64,000 nt of DNA from Tsukamurella sp. M9C (lineage in GTDB: Bacteria > Actinomycetota > Actinomycetes > Mycobacteriales > Mycobacteriaceae), in the NCBI RefSeq assembly GCF_020169415.1, contig NZ_JAIULG010000013.1:1-64000 (forward strand), given 5' to 3'. A program made the position numbers and the translations under genes. The stretch's first letter is position 1. Each line of letters starts with the position of its first letter. Below are positions 40,405 through 49,697 of this stretch, in pieces. The notes under the pieces were generated by a model. The model saw only the letters and a program-made list of their open reading frames with translations. It was not told the origin of the DNA and ran no database searches.

Positions 40405-43400
40405 TCACGAGAGGCAGTTGGGCCCCAGCAGCGCCTTCAGGTCACCCATCAGCGACGACGACTGATTCACCCGCAAGGTGTCGTCGAGCCGCAGCGTGGT
40501 GGCCTTGTCGCCGCTGACGAGCTTGACGTGCACGTCGGAGACGCCCGGGTGCCGCTGCAGCACCTGCTTGAGCGCGGAGACCTTGTCCTGCGTGCACACC
40601 CGCGTCTGCATCGTGAGCGACAGTGGCTTCGCGACCCCGATCTGAGAGAGGTCGATGGGCGCGATGTCGTTCGCGATCAGCGTGACCTTGTCGTCGCGGA
40701 AGTTCACGCGGGCCTTGATCAGCACCACCGCGTCCTCGACCACCTCGGCGCCGAACGCGGCGTAGGCCTGCGGGAAGAAGAAGACCTCGATACCGCCGGA
40801 GAGGTCCTCGAGCTGCGCCGACGCGAACGGGGCGCCGTTCTTGTTCACGCGCCGGTTCACCGACTGCAGGATGCCGCCGACGGTGACCTGGGTGCCGTCC
40901 TTGACGTCGCCCTCGACGATCGCGGGGATGGGTGTGTCCGTCTGCGCGGCGATCACGTGCTCCACCCCGTCGAGCGGGTGCGCGGAGACGTACAGGCCGA
41001 GCATCTCGCGTTCGAGGGCGAGCTTGTGCTTGCCGTCCCACTCCTCCTCGGGCACCTTGATGGTGAAGACGTCGTCGATGGGACCGGCGGCGCCCTCCTC
41101 CTCTCCCATGGAACCGAAGAGATCGAACTGGCCCACGGCCTCGGCCTTCTTGGTGGACAGCACCGATTCGATGGCGTCGCTGTGCACCAGGAACAGGCCC
41201 TTGCGCGGGTGCTCGAGGGAGTCGAAACCGCCCGCCTTGATGAGCGATTCCGTGACCTTCTTGGAACAGGCCGCGACCTCGATCTTGGCGAGGTAGTCGG
41301 AGAAGGAGGTGAAGTTCCCCTTCTCGGCGCGGCTGCGCACGATGGACGCGACGACGCCCTCACCGACGTTGCGCACCGAGCCGAGGCCGAACCGGATGTC
41401 CTCGCCGACCGAGGTGAACTGCAGGTGCGACTCGTTGACGTCGGGCGGGAGCACCGTGACCCCGAGGCGGCGGCAGTCGCCGAGGTAGATGGCGGCCTTG
41501 TCCTTGTCGTCACCGACCGACGTGAGCAACCCGGCCATGTACTCGGCCGGGTAGTTCGCCTTGAGGTACGCGGTCCAGTACGAGACCAGGCCGTACGCGG
41601 CGGCGTGCGACTTGTTGAACGCGTACCCGGCGAAGGGCAGCACGGTGTCCCAGAGCGCGGTGATCGCGGCCTGCGAGAAGCCGTTGTCGAGCATGCCCTG
41701 CTGGAAACCGCCGTAGGCCTCGTCCAGCACCGACTTCTTCTTCTTGCCCATCGCGCGACGCAGGATGTCGGCCTGGCCCAGGCTGTACCCGGCGACCTTC
41801 TGCGCGATGTGCATGATCTGCTCCTGGTACACGATCAGGCCGAACGTGTCCGCGAGGATCTCCTTGAGGGGCTCTTCCAGCTCCGGGTGGATCGGCTTGA
41901 CGTCCTGCCGCCCGTTCTTCCGGTCCGCGTAGTCGTTGTGCGCGTTCATGCCCATCGGGCCGGGGCGGTACAGGGCGCCGACGGCGACGATGTCCTCGAA
42001 CTTGGTGGGCTGCATGCGGCGCAGCAGATCCCGCATCGGGCCGCCGTCGAGCTGGAAGACGCCGAGGGTGTTGCCCTTCTGCAGCAGCTGGTACGTGGTC
42101 TCGTCGTCGAGCGGCAGCTCGTCCATGTCGAGCTCGATGCCGCGGTTGGCCTTGATGTTCTCCAGGGCGTCACCGATCACGGTGAGGTTGCGCAGGCCCA
42201 GGAAGTCCATCTTCAGCAGGCCGATGGCCTCGCACGACGGGTAGTCCCAGCCGGTGATGATGGCGCCGTCCTGCGCGCGCTTCCACACCGGGATCGCGTC
42301 GGTGAGCGGATCACAGGACATGATCACCGCGCAGGCGTGCACGCCCGCGTTGCGGATCAGCCCCTCGAGCCCGAGCGCCATGTCGTAGATCTTCTTGACG
42401 TCCGGGTCCGTCTCGATGAGCTGCCGGACCTCGACGGCCTCCTTGTACCGCTCGTGCGAGGGGTCCGTGATGCCCTTGACCGAGATGTCCTTGGCCATGA
42501 TGGGCGGCGGCAGCGCCTTGGTGATGCGGTCGGCGATCGAGTAGCCGGGCTGGCCGTAGATGACGCGGGCCGAGTCCTTGATCGCGGCCTTGGTCTTGAT
42601 GGTGCCGAACGTGATGACCTGGGCCACCTTGTCCGAGCCCCACTTCTCCGAGGCGTAGGTGATCATCTCCCCACGCCGGCGATCATCGAAGTCGATATCG
42701 ATATCGGGCATCGACACGCGCTCGGGGTTGAGGAACCGCTCGAACAGCAGGCCGTGCGGGATCGGGTCGATGTTGGTGATGCCCAGCGCCCACGCGACGA
42801 GCGAGCCGGCCGCGGAGCCACGGCCCGGGCCCACGCGGATGCCGACCTCGTGCGCGTGCGCGATCAGGTCGCCGACCACGAGGAAGTACGCGGGGAAGCC
42901 CATCTCGTTGATCACCGAGAGCTCGTACTTCGCGCGCTCGACGTAGTCCGCCGGCGGGCCGTCCGGGAACCGGCGGTTCAGGCCGTCCATGACCTCGGAC
43001 TCGAGGAACGACTCCTGGGTGTGGTGCTCCGGGACCGGGAACCGCGGCATGCGGTCCTTGTGCTCCCAGACCTCCTTGTAGGACTGGACGCGCTCGCCGA
43101 TCTCCACGGTCGAATCGCACGCGCCGGGCACCTGCGAATCCCACAGGTCACGCATCTCCTGCGCCGACTTCAGGTAGTAGCCGTCACCGTCGAACTGGAA
43201 CCGCGTGGGATCGGACAGGGTCTTGCCGGTCTGGATGCACAGCAGCGCGCCGTGCGACTCGGCCTTGTCCTTCGTGACGTAGTGGCAGTCGTTGGTGGCC
43301 AGCGGCTTGATCCCGAGCTTGCGGCCGATGTCGAGCAGGCCCTCGCGGACCCGGCGCTCGATGTCGATGCCGTGGTCCATCAGCTCCAGGTAGAAGTTCT

Positions 43401-43959
43401 CCTTGCCGAAGATCTCCTGCCACTTCGCCGCGGCCTCCAGCGCCTCCTGCTCGTGCCCCAGCCGCAGCCGCGTCTGCACCTCGCCCGACGGGCAGCCGGT
43501 GGTGGCGATGATCCCCGCAGCGTGCTCGGCGATGATCTCGGCGTCCATGCGGGACCACTTGCCCAGCTGCCCCTCGAGCGACGCCAGCGAGCTGAGTTTG
43601 AACAGGTTCCGCAGGCCGGTGGCGTTCTCCGCCACCATCGTCATATGGGTGTACGCGCCCGAGCCCGAGACGTCGTCGCTCTTCTGCGACGGATCGCCCC
43701 ACTTCACCCGCTTGGTGTTGAACCGCGACTCCGGCGCGATGTACGCCTCGATACCGATGATCGGCTTGATCTCGTACTTCACCGCGGTGTTGTAGAAGTC
43801 CGACGCGCCGAACATGTTGCCGTGGTCGGACATGCCCACCGCCGTCATGCCCAGCCGCTTCGCCTCGGCGAACAACGGGTCGACCTTGGCCGCACCGTCG
43901 AGCATCGAGTACTCGGTGTGGTTGTGCAGATGGACGAACGAGCCGGCGGCGGACGTCAT
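40405..43959 (-). CDS. dnaE1: DNA polymerase III alpha subunit
   Basis: The 1184-residue replicative polymerase. The N-terminal PHP domain ([20 protein letters not shown]) keeps its metal-binding histidines, so the proofreading exonuclease reported for mycobacterial DnaE1 should be active. The catalytic aspartates lie in [17 protein letters not shown]. Helix-hairpin-helix and OB-fold regions follow towards the C-terminus. There is no intein. A near-perfect Shine-Dalgarno (GGAGGTGA) stands seven bases before the ATG, and TACACT (44004-44009, minus) is a possible -10 element. Convergent with the MutS-like pair. Confidence 0.97.
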   Translation of the reverse strand: MTSAAGSFVHLHNHTEYSMLDGAAKVDPLFAEAKRLGMTAVGMSDHGNMFGASDFYNTAVKYEIKPIIGIEAYIAPESRFNTKRVKWGDPSQKSDDVSGSGAYTHMTMVAENATGLRNLFKLSSLASLEGQLGKWSRMDAEIIAEHAAGIIATTGCPSGEVQTRLRLGHEQEALEAAAKWQEIFGKENFYLELMDHGIDIERRVREGLLDIGRKLGIKPLATNDCHYVTKDKAESHGALLCIQTGKTLSDPTRFQFDGDGYYLKSAQEMRDLWDSQVPGACDSTVEIGERVQSYKEVWEHKDRMPRFPVPEHHTQESFLESEVMDGLNRRFPDGPPADYVERAKYELSVINEMGFPAYFLVVGDLIAHAHEVGIRVGPGRGSAAGSLVAWALGITNIDPIPHGLLFERFLNPERVSMPDIDIDFDDRRRGEMITYASEKWGSDKVAQVITFGTIKTKAAIKDSARVIYGQPGYSIADRITKALPPPIMAKDISVKGITDPSHERYKEAVEVRQLIETDPDVKKIYDMALGLEGLIRNAGVHACAVIMSCDPLTDAIPVWKRAQDGAIITGWDYPSCEAIGLLKMDFLGLRNLTVIGDALENIKANRGIELDMDELPLDDETTYQLLQKGNTLGVFQLDGGPMRDLLRRMQPTKFEDIVAVGALYRPGPMGMNAHNDYADRKNGRQDVKPIHPELEEPLKEILADTFGLIVYQEQIMHIAQKVAGYSLGQADILRRAMGKKKKSVLDEAYGGFQQGMLDNGFSQAAITALWDTVLPFAGYAFNKSHAAAYGLVSYWTAYLKANYPAEYMAGLLTSVGDDKDKAAIYLGDCRRLGVTVLPPDVNESHLQFTSVGEDIRFGLGSVRNVGEGVVASIVRSRAEKGNFTSFSDYLAKIEVAACSKKVTESLIKAGGFDSLEHPRKGLFLVHSDAIESVLSTKKAEAVGQFDLFGSMGEEEGAAGPIDDVFTIKVPEEEWDGKHKLALEREMLGLYVSAHPLDGVEHVIAAQTDTPIPAIVEGDVKDGTQVTVGGILQSVNRRVNKNGAPFASAQLEDLSGGIEVFFFPQAYAAFGAEVVEDAVVLIKARVNFRDDKVTLIANDIAPIDLSQIGVAKPLSLTMQTRVCTQDKVSALKQVLQRHPGVSDVHVKLVSGDKATTLRLDDTLRVNQSSSLMGDLKALLGPNCLS

Positions 43960-44039
43960 GGGCTACTCACCTCCGGTGAAGAATCTCATCGCTGTCATTA
44001 GGCAGTGTAGGCCCCTCCACCGACACGTCCCGCGGATCG

Positions 44040-45317
44040 TCAGCCGAAGGCGATGACCAGGATCAACACCAGCAACGCGGCCACCGCCACCCCCACCAGC
44101 ACCAGCACGGCGGGCGACATCCCGCCCGGCGCCGAGGGCGTGGCCGGTGCCGAGGGCTTCGCGGGCTGCGCGCGCGGCGCCGGCGGGCGCGGCATCGCGC
44201 CGGACTGGGCACCCGCGGTCGCCCCGTACAACGGCTGCGGGGCTGCGGACTGCGGAACGGCGGGCTGCGGGGGACGCCCCGTCGGGTAGCTCGGCCGGTT
44301 CGCCTGCCCCCGGATCCCCGGGGCGACGGTCCGCTGCACGGGCAGGGACGGACGTCCCGCGGTCGCGGGGGCCTGCGGGCCCGACGGATGCCCGGGACCG
44401 GGCACGTAACCGGGCGGCGTGGGTCGCGGCACCGGGCGCGGCGCGGCGCGGCCGACGGGCGCCGTCAGCGCGGACTTGAGCGCGGTCGCGAACTCCTTGC
44501 ACGTCGCGAATCGCTCCGCCGGGGTCTTGGCGAGCCCCCGCGCGACCACGGCGTCGACGGCGGGCGGCACGCCCTGGCGGATCTGCGAGATCCGCGGCGG
44601 CGGCGCGTTGAAGTGCGCGTCGATCACCGCATCGGTGCTCGCCCCCGTGTAGGGCACCTTGCCGGTGACCAGGTGGAAGAACGTCGCGGCCAGCGAGTAC
44701 TGATCCGAGCGCGGGTCGAGTTCCTCGCCACACAGCTGCTCCGGGGAGGCGTAGGCGAGCGTCGCGAGGACGGTGCCGACGGCCGTGAGCTGCGAGGTGT
44801 CCTCGCCGCCCTTCGCCACGCCGAAGTCGGTGAGCAGGGCGCGCCGCTCGTCGCCGTCGTCCTCGTCGTCGACGGCTGCCACCAGGATGTTCGCGGGCTT
44901 GATGTCGCGGTGGAGCAGGCCGGCGCGGTGCGCGCGGTCGAGGCCTCGGCCGATCTGGCCGATGATCTCCACGGCGACGGTGGGGTCGAGCCCGCCCGGG
45001 CTGCGCTTGAGCAGCACCGAGCAGTCGTCGCCCTCGACGTACTGCATCGCGATCCACAGCCGGGCGCCCTCGGTGCCGCGGTTGTAGATGGTGACCACGT
45101 TCGGGTGGTCGAGGCGCGCGGCGAGCTCCGCCTCCCGCAGGAAGCGCTTGCGGAAGGCCTCGTCGCCCGAGTAGCCGGCGCCCAGCACCTTGAGCGCGTC
45201 GTATCGGGGCAGCTCCGGGTGCTTGGCGAGGTAGACGGAGCCCATGCCGCCGGATCCGAGGCGCCGCTCGATCCGATAACCGCCGATCACCGTCCCGGGT
45301 GCGAGTTCGTCACTCAT
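44040..45317 (-). CDS. Membrane-anchored Ser/Thr protein kinase
   Basis: A 425-residue Hanks-type (PknB-like) kinase. The kinase domain (about 12-275) has glycine loop GSGGMGSVYLA, catalytic HRDIKPANIL and metal-binding DFGVAK. A Pro/Ala-rich linker of about 120 residues leads to one transmembrane helix at the very end (PAVLVLVGVAVAALLVLILV). Only a few residues follow, so there is no extracellular sensor such as PASTA. An acidic insertion (AAVDDEDDGDE) lies between the catalytic loop and DFG. Start ATG at 45317. Upstream of dnaE1 on the same strand with an 80-base gap; targets unknown. Confidence 0.93.
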   Translation of the reverse strand: MSDELAPGTVIGGYRIERRLGSGGMGSVYLAKHPELPRYDALKVLGAGYSGDEAFRKRFLREAELAARLDHPNVVTIYNRGTEGARLWIAMQYVEGDDCSVLLKRSPGGLDPTVAVEIIGQIGRGLDRAHRAGLLHRDIKPANILVAAVDDEDDGDERRALLTDFGVAKGGEDTSQLTAVGTVLATLAYASPEQLCGEELDPRSDQYSLAATFFHLVTGKVPYTGASTDAVIDAHFNAPPPRISQIRQGVPPAVDAVVARGLAKTPAERFATCKEFATALKSALTAPVGRAAPRPVPRPTPPGYVPGPGHPSGPQAPATAGRPSLPVQRTVAPGIRGQANRPSYPTGRPPQPAVPQSAAPQPLYGATAGAQSGAMPRPPAPRAQPAKPSAPATPSAPGGMSPAVLVLVGVAVAALLVLILVIAFG

Positions 45318-45416
45318 GTCCGCCGCTTCTGCCCCATATCGTCCGTTCCGTCGAACACCAGCGTAACCCGGCCGCGGACCGTCGCCCCGGTGGCGAGCCG
45401 TTCGCGGACTCGCGCG

Positions 45417-47246
45417 TCAGATCTCGACGCCCTCGAACTGGGCCCGGTACAGGTCGGCGTAGTGGCCGCCGGCCGCGAGCAGCTCGTCGTGCGAGCCCTG
45501 CTCGACGATCCGCCCGTGGTCCATCACGACGATGACGTCGGCGTCGCGGATGGTCGACAGGCGGTGCGCGATGACGAAGCTGGTCCGGTCGGCCCGCAGC
45601 GCGTGCATGGCCCGCTGCAGCAGCACCTCGGTGCGGGTGTCCACCGAGCTGGTCGCCTCGTCGAGGATGAGGATGGCCGGCTCGGCGAGGAAGGCCCGCG
45701 CGATGGTGATCAGCTGCCGCTCACCCGCGGAGACGCTGCCGGACTCGTCGTCGAGCACGGTGTCGTAGCCGTCGGGCAGCGAGTGCGCGAAGCGGTCGAC
45801 GAAGGTGGCGCGCGCGGCGGCGTAGACCTCCTCGTCGGTCGCGTCGAGGCGGCCGTACCGGATGTTCTCCCGGATCGTGCCCTCGAACAGCCAGGTGTCC
45901 TGCAGCACCATGCCCATCCGTCGCCGCAGGTCCGCGCGCTCGACCTCGGCGATGTCGACCCCGTCGATGGTGATCCGGCCGCCGCTGAGCTCGTAGAACC
46001 GCATGATCAGGTTGACCAGGGTGGTCTTGCCCGCGCCGGTGTGGCCCACGATCGCGACGGTGCGGCCCGGCTCGGCGACCAGGTTCAGCCCCTCGATCAG
46101 CGGTTCGTCGGGCTTGTAGCCGAACGAGACGTCCTCGAAGGCGACACGGCCACGCGTGGGCACGGGCAGCGCGCCGGCGAGCTCGGCGGTCTGCTCATCG
46201 GCGTCGAGGATCGCGAAGACCCGCTCGGCGGAGGCGACGCCCGACTGCAGCATGTTCACCATCGAGGCCATCTGCGTGACGGGCTGGGTGAACTGCCGCG
46301 AGTACTGGATGAAGGCGATCACGTCGCCCAGGCTCATGCCGCCGGCGGCCACCCGCAGCCCGCCCACGACGCACACGGCGACGTACTGCAGGTTGCCGAC
46401 GAACATGCTGATCGGCATCACGAGGCCGGAGAGGAACTGCGCCTTGTAGCTCGCGTTCATGAGCGCGTCGTTCTCCTGCGCGAAGCGCTCCTGCAGCGCG
46501 TCGCCGCGGCCGTAGACGGTGACCAGGTCGTGGCCGGTGAAGGCCTCCTCGACCTGCGCGTTGAGCGAGCCCGTCGACTTCCATTGCGCGACGAAGTGCT
46601 TCTGGCTGCGCTTCATGATCTGTCCCGCGAAGATCACGATGAGCGGGATCACGACGACCGCGACAGCGGTCAGGAGCGGCGACACGACGAGCATCATGAT
46701 CAGCACCCCGACCACCGTGAACGCCGAGACGATGAGCTGGCTCAGCGCCTGCGTCAGCGACTGGCCCAGGTTGTCGATGTCGTTGGTCACGCGGGAGAGC
46801 AACTCGCCGCGGGGCTGCTTGTCGAAGTAGCTCAACGGCAGTCGGTTCAGCTTCTCCTCGACCTCGCGCCGCAGCGAGTACATGACCCGCTGCACCGCGC
46901 CGTTGAGCAGGAAGCCCTGCGCGTACTGCAGCAGCGCGCTCGCCACGAACAACCCGATCACCCACGCGAGGATGGTGCCGACGTGCTGGAAGTCGATGCC
47001 CGGCCCGTGCTGCAGCTGCGAGCGGAAGCCGTCGTAGATCGCGTCGACCGCGCTGCCGATCACCTTCGGCGCGATCACCGCGGCGGTGACCGAGCCGACC
47101 GACAGCAGCACCGCGGCCGTCATCGCCGAGCGCTGCTCCCGCAGCCGGCCCAACAGTCGTTTCAGCGAGGGCCAGAAGGTCATCGGCTTCTGTGCGGGCG
47201 AGCCCGCCGTCGCGGCGGCGGACGCCCGTGCTCCCGGTCCGGTCAT
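45417..47246 (-). CDS. ABC exporter subunit B (consensus ATPase site)
   Basis: A 609-residue half-transporter: six transmembrane helices (about 35-330), then an ATPase domain with Walker A GHTGAGKTTL, signature SVSAGERQL and Walker B ILILDEATSSVD. The catalytic glutamate is present. It pairs with the upstream gene product, whose glutamate is Asp, giving the asymmetric heterodimer known from TM287/288 and BmrCD. The ATG at 47246 overlaps the upstream stop (ATGA), which fixes the start although the frame stays open far upstream. Probably exports drugs or lipids. Confidence 0.94.
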   Translation of the reverse strand: MTGPGARASAAATAGSPAQKPMTFWPSLKRLLGRLREQRSAMTAAVLLSVGSVTAAVIAPKVIGSAVDAIYDGFRSQLQHGPGIDFQHVGTILAWVIGLFVASALLQYAQGFLLNGAVQRVMYSLRREVEEKLNRLPLSYFDKQPRGELLSRVTNDIDNLGQSLTQALSQLIVSAFTVVGVLIMMLVVSPLLTAVAVVVIPLIVIFAGQIMKRSQKHFVAQWKSTGSLNAQVEEAFTGHDLVTVYGRGDALQERFAQENDALMNASYKAQFLSGLVMPISMFVGNLQYVAVCVVGGLRVAAGGMSLGDVIAFIQYSRQFTQPVTQMASMVNMLQSGVASAERVFAILDADEQTAELAGALPVPTRGRVAFEDVSFGYKPDEPLIEGLNLVAEPGRTVAIVGHTGAGKTTLVNLIMRFYELSGGRITIDGVDIAEVERADLRRRMGMVLQDTWLFEGTIRENIRYGRLDATDEEVYAAARATFVDRFAHSLPDGYDTVLDDESGSVSAGERQLITIARAFLAEPAILILDEATSSVDTRTEVLLQRAMHALRADRTSFVIAHRLSTIRDADVIVVMDHGRIVEQGSHDELLAAGGHYADLYRAQFEGVEI

Positions 47247-48976
47247 GCTGCACTCCCCGCCGTCGCCTGGCTGCCGGCGATCTCCTGGTAGGTGGGACAC
47301 GTCTCGAGGAGTTCGGCGTGGGTGCCGTGGCCGACCACCTCGCCGTCCTCGAGAACGATGATCTGGTCGGCGCCCGCGATCGTCGAGATGCGCTGGCCGA
47401 CGATGAAGACGGTGGCGTCCCGCGTGTACGGCCGCAGGGCCGCACGCAGTTTCGCGTCGGTCGCGAGGTCGAGCGCGGAGAAGCTGTCGTCGAAGAGGTA
47501 GACCGCGGGCTTGGCGACGAGGGCTCGGGCGATGGCGAGTCGCTGCCGCTGCCCGCCGGAGACGTTGGTGCCGCCCTGGGCGATCGGCGCGTCCAGCCCG
47601 CCGATCTCGGCGACGAAGTCGTCGGCTTGCGCGATGCGCAGCGCCTCCGCGAGGTCGTCGTCGGTGGCGTCCGGGTTGCCGAAGCGCAGGTTGCTCGCAA
47701 CGGTGCCGCTGAACAGGTAGCCGCGCTGCGGCACCAGTCCGACGTGCCCCCACAGGGCGTCGGTGCGGAGATCGCGGACGTCGACGCCGTCGTAGCGCAC
47801 CGCGCCGGCGGTGGCGTCGAAGAGGCGCGCGAGCAGGTTGATCAGCGTCGACTTGCCGGAGCCCGTGGACCCGATGATCGCGACCGTCTCCCCCGGGCGG
47901 GCCGTCAGGTTCACGTTCTGCAGCACCGGTTTCGCGGCGCCGGGGTAGCACATCGTGACGTCGTCGAGCTCGACGGTGCCGGTGATCGCGGGGAGTGCGT
48001 CGGGGCGCTCCGGCGGTCCGACCGTGGAGGTCGTGTCGAGCACCTCCGTGATGCGCTCGGCCGCGACGGAGGCGCGCGGCACCATCATCACCATGAAGGT
48101 CGCCATCATCACCGACATGAGGATCTGCATCATGTACTGCATGTAGGCGGTGACCGAGCCGATCTGGGCGGAGCCGTCGGCGATGAGGTGCGCCCCGAAC
48201 CACCAGACCGCGACCGTGGAGAGGTTGAGCACCAGCATCACCCACGGGAACATGACCGCCATCAGCCGCATCACGCGGACGGAGGCGTCGGTGAGGACGG
48301 TGTTGGCACCGTCGAACCGCTCGCGCTCGACGGGCTCGCGGACGAAGGCCCGGATCACCCGGACGCCCGTGAGCTGTTCGCGGAGTACCTGATTGACCGA
48401 GTCGAGCCGGGTCTGCACCACGCGGAAGCCGGGAATCATCTTGGCGATCACCACGCCGAGGACCGCGCCGAGAACGGGCACGGCGACCACCATGAGCCAG
48501 GCGAGTCCGGGTTCCTCGCGCAGCGCCATGAAGACGCCGCCGACGGCCATGAACGGGGCCTGGATCATCATCGACAGCGTCATCAGCACGAGGAGCTGCA
48601 CCTGCTGCACGTCGTTGGTGGTGCGGGTGATGAGCGAGGCGGCGCCGAAGCCGGAGACCTCGCGACCGGAGAAGGTGCGGACGCGGCCGAACAGGGACCG
48701 CCGGGTGTCGCGGCCGAAGGCCATGGCGCTGCGGGCCGCGAAGTACGTCGCGCCGCCGGCGGCGATCACCTGGAACAGCGTGATCACCAGCATGATTCCG
48801 CCCATGCGCCAGATGTAGCCGGTGTCGCCCGGGGTGACGCCGAGGTCGATGATCTTGGCGTTGATGCTGGGCAGCACCAGGTTCGCGACGACGCTGACGA
48901 GTTGGAAGGCGGCCACGGCGAGCAGCCACGGCCGGTAGGGCCGCAGGTGCTCGACGATCAGTCTGAGAAGGGTCAC
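47243..48976 (-). CDS. ABC exporter subunit A (degenerate ATPase site)
   Basis: A 577-residue half-transporter with six transmembrane helices (about 15-300) and an ATPase domain: Walker A GSTGSGKSTL, signature NVSGGQRQRL and Walker B AVYLFDDSFSALD. Asp replaces the catalytic Glu, the usual state of the non-hydrolysing site in heterodimeric exporters. The GTG at 48976 overlaps the stop of the TetR gene (GTGA). TetR, subunit A and subunit B are thus one tightly coupled operon. Confidence 0.94.
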   Translation of the reverse strand: MTLLRLIVEHLRPYRPWLLAVAAFQLVSVVANLVLPSINAKIIDLGVTPGDTGYIWRMGGIMLVITLFQVIAAGGATYFAARSAMAFGRDTRRSLFGRVRTFSGREVSGFGAASLITRTTNDVQQVQLLVLMTLSMMIQAPFMAVGGVFMALREEPGLAWLMVVAVPVLGAVLGVVIAKMIPGFRVVQTRLDSVNQVLREQLTGVRVIRAFVREPVERERFDGANTVLTDASVRVMRLMAVMFPWVMLVLNLSTVAVWWFGAHLIADGSAQIGSVTAYMQYMMQILMSVMMATFMVMMVPRASVAAERITEVLDTTSTVGPPERPDALPAITGTVELDDVTMCYPGAAKPVLQNVNLTARPGETVAIIGSTGSGKSTLINLLARLFDATAGAVRYDGVDVRDLRTDALWGHVGLVPQRGYLFSGTVASNLRFGNPDATDDDLAEALRIAQADDFVAEIGGLDAPIAQGGTNVSGGQRQRLAIARALVAKPAVYLFDDSFSALDLATDAKLRAALRPYTRDATVFIVGQRISTIAGADQIIVLEDGEVVGHGTHAELLETCPTYQEIAGSQATAGSAA

Positions 48977-49611
48977 TGGGGGCTGTTCCTTCCCGCGAAG
49001 GGAGTGGTGGGCTGGGCTGAGATGCCGTCGAGCAGGACGTCGACGATGCGTTGCGGCGACAGGACGTGCCCGTCGCTGATGTGGGGGTGGCTGCCGGAGA
49101 AGGTGAGCAGGCGCAGGAGGTGAATGGCCTCCTCCGGAGGGACGGATAGCTGGTCGGCGTCGTCGCCGATGACGCCGTGGAGCCGGGCCATCACCGCCGG
49201 GCCGCCGTCCTTCGCCCGACGGTGCGCTTCCCGGTCGCGGGTGTGGGGCGGGGCGACGAGGCCGAGTGCGTCCATGAGGCCGAAGATCCGCTGGAACCGG
49301 GCCTGGACGAGCTCGGTGAACCGGTAGAGCCGTTCCCGCAGCGGCGGCGCGGGGTCGATGCCGTCGATCTGCGCGAGCAACTCGTCGGGGTCGAAGGATT
49401 CGATCATCACCGCGTCGAGCAGGGCCTCCTTGGAGTCGAAGACGCGGAAGATGGTGCCCTCGGCGACGCCCGCGGCGGCGGCGATCTGCTTGGTCGTGGG
49501 CACGGCGCCGTGCTCGAGCAGGGCGTCCCGGGTGGCGGCGATCAGCGCCGCGCGCCGCTCGTCAGGCGGCAGGTGCGGCGCGCGGGTTCGAGTTTCGTTA
49601 GCCGCGGGCAC
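48973..49611 (-). CDS. TetR-family regulator of the ABC exporter
   Basis: A 212-residue repressor with HTH at about residues 28-65 (TTKQIAAAAGVAEGTIFRVF, then DSKEALLDAV) and a helical ligand domain. It begins with GTG at 49611; the longer frame (to 49641) would run through the operator. It heads the operon with both exporter genes, overlapping the first by four bases, and a palindromic operator lies 20 bases upstream. Probably senses a substrate of the pump. Confidence 0.9.
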   Translation of the reverse strand: MPAANETRTRAPHLPPDERRAALIAATRDALLEHGAVPTTKQIAAAAGVAEGTIFRVFDSKEALLDAVMIESFDPDELLAQIDGIDPAPPLRERLYRFTELVQARFQRIFGLMDALGLVAPPHTRDREAHRRAKDGGPAVMARLHGVIGDDADQLSVPPEEAIHLLRLLTFSGSHPHISDGHVLSPQRIVDVLLDGISAQPTTPFAGRNSPQ

Positions 49612-49630
49612 GACTTCGAGACTACAGAAG

Positions 49631-49644
49631 TGAGCGCCCACTCA
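49631..49644. promoter_or_regulatory. Candidate TetR operator
   Basis: TGAGCGCCCACTCA is an inverted repeat (arms TGAGCG/CACTCA, five of six pairs) placed 20 bases before the TetR start, next to AT-rich CACAATTGATT. Position and symmetry suit autorepression of the TetR-ABC-ABC operon. Confidence 0.6.
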
Positions 49645-49697
49645 CAATTGATTCTCCGTTCGCCCCGGGCGAATCGGTCGATTGCGGACGAGCCCCG

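Noticed and set aside
40405-43959. Possible intein in dnaE1
   Set aside because: The protein has the usual DnaE1 length and uninterrupted polymerase motifs.
44388-47291. 967-codon plus-strand open frame opposite kinase and ABC genes
   Set aside because: Antisense to two well-supported genes; composition like other shadow frames.
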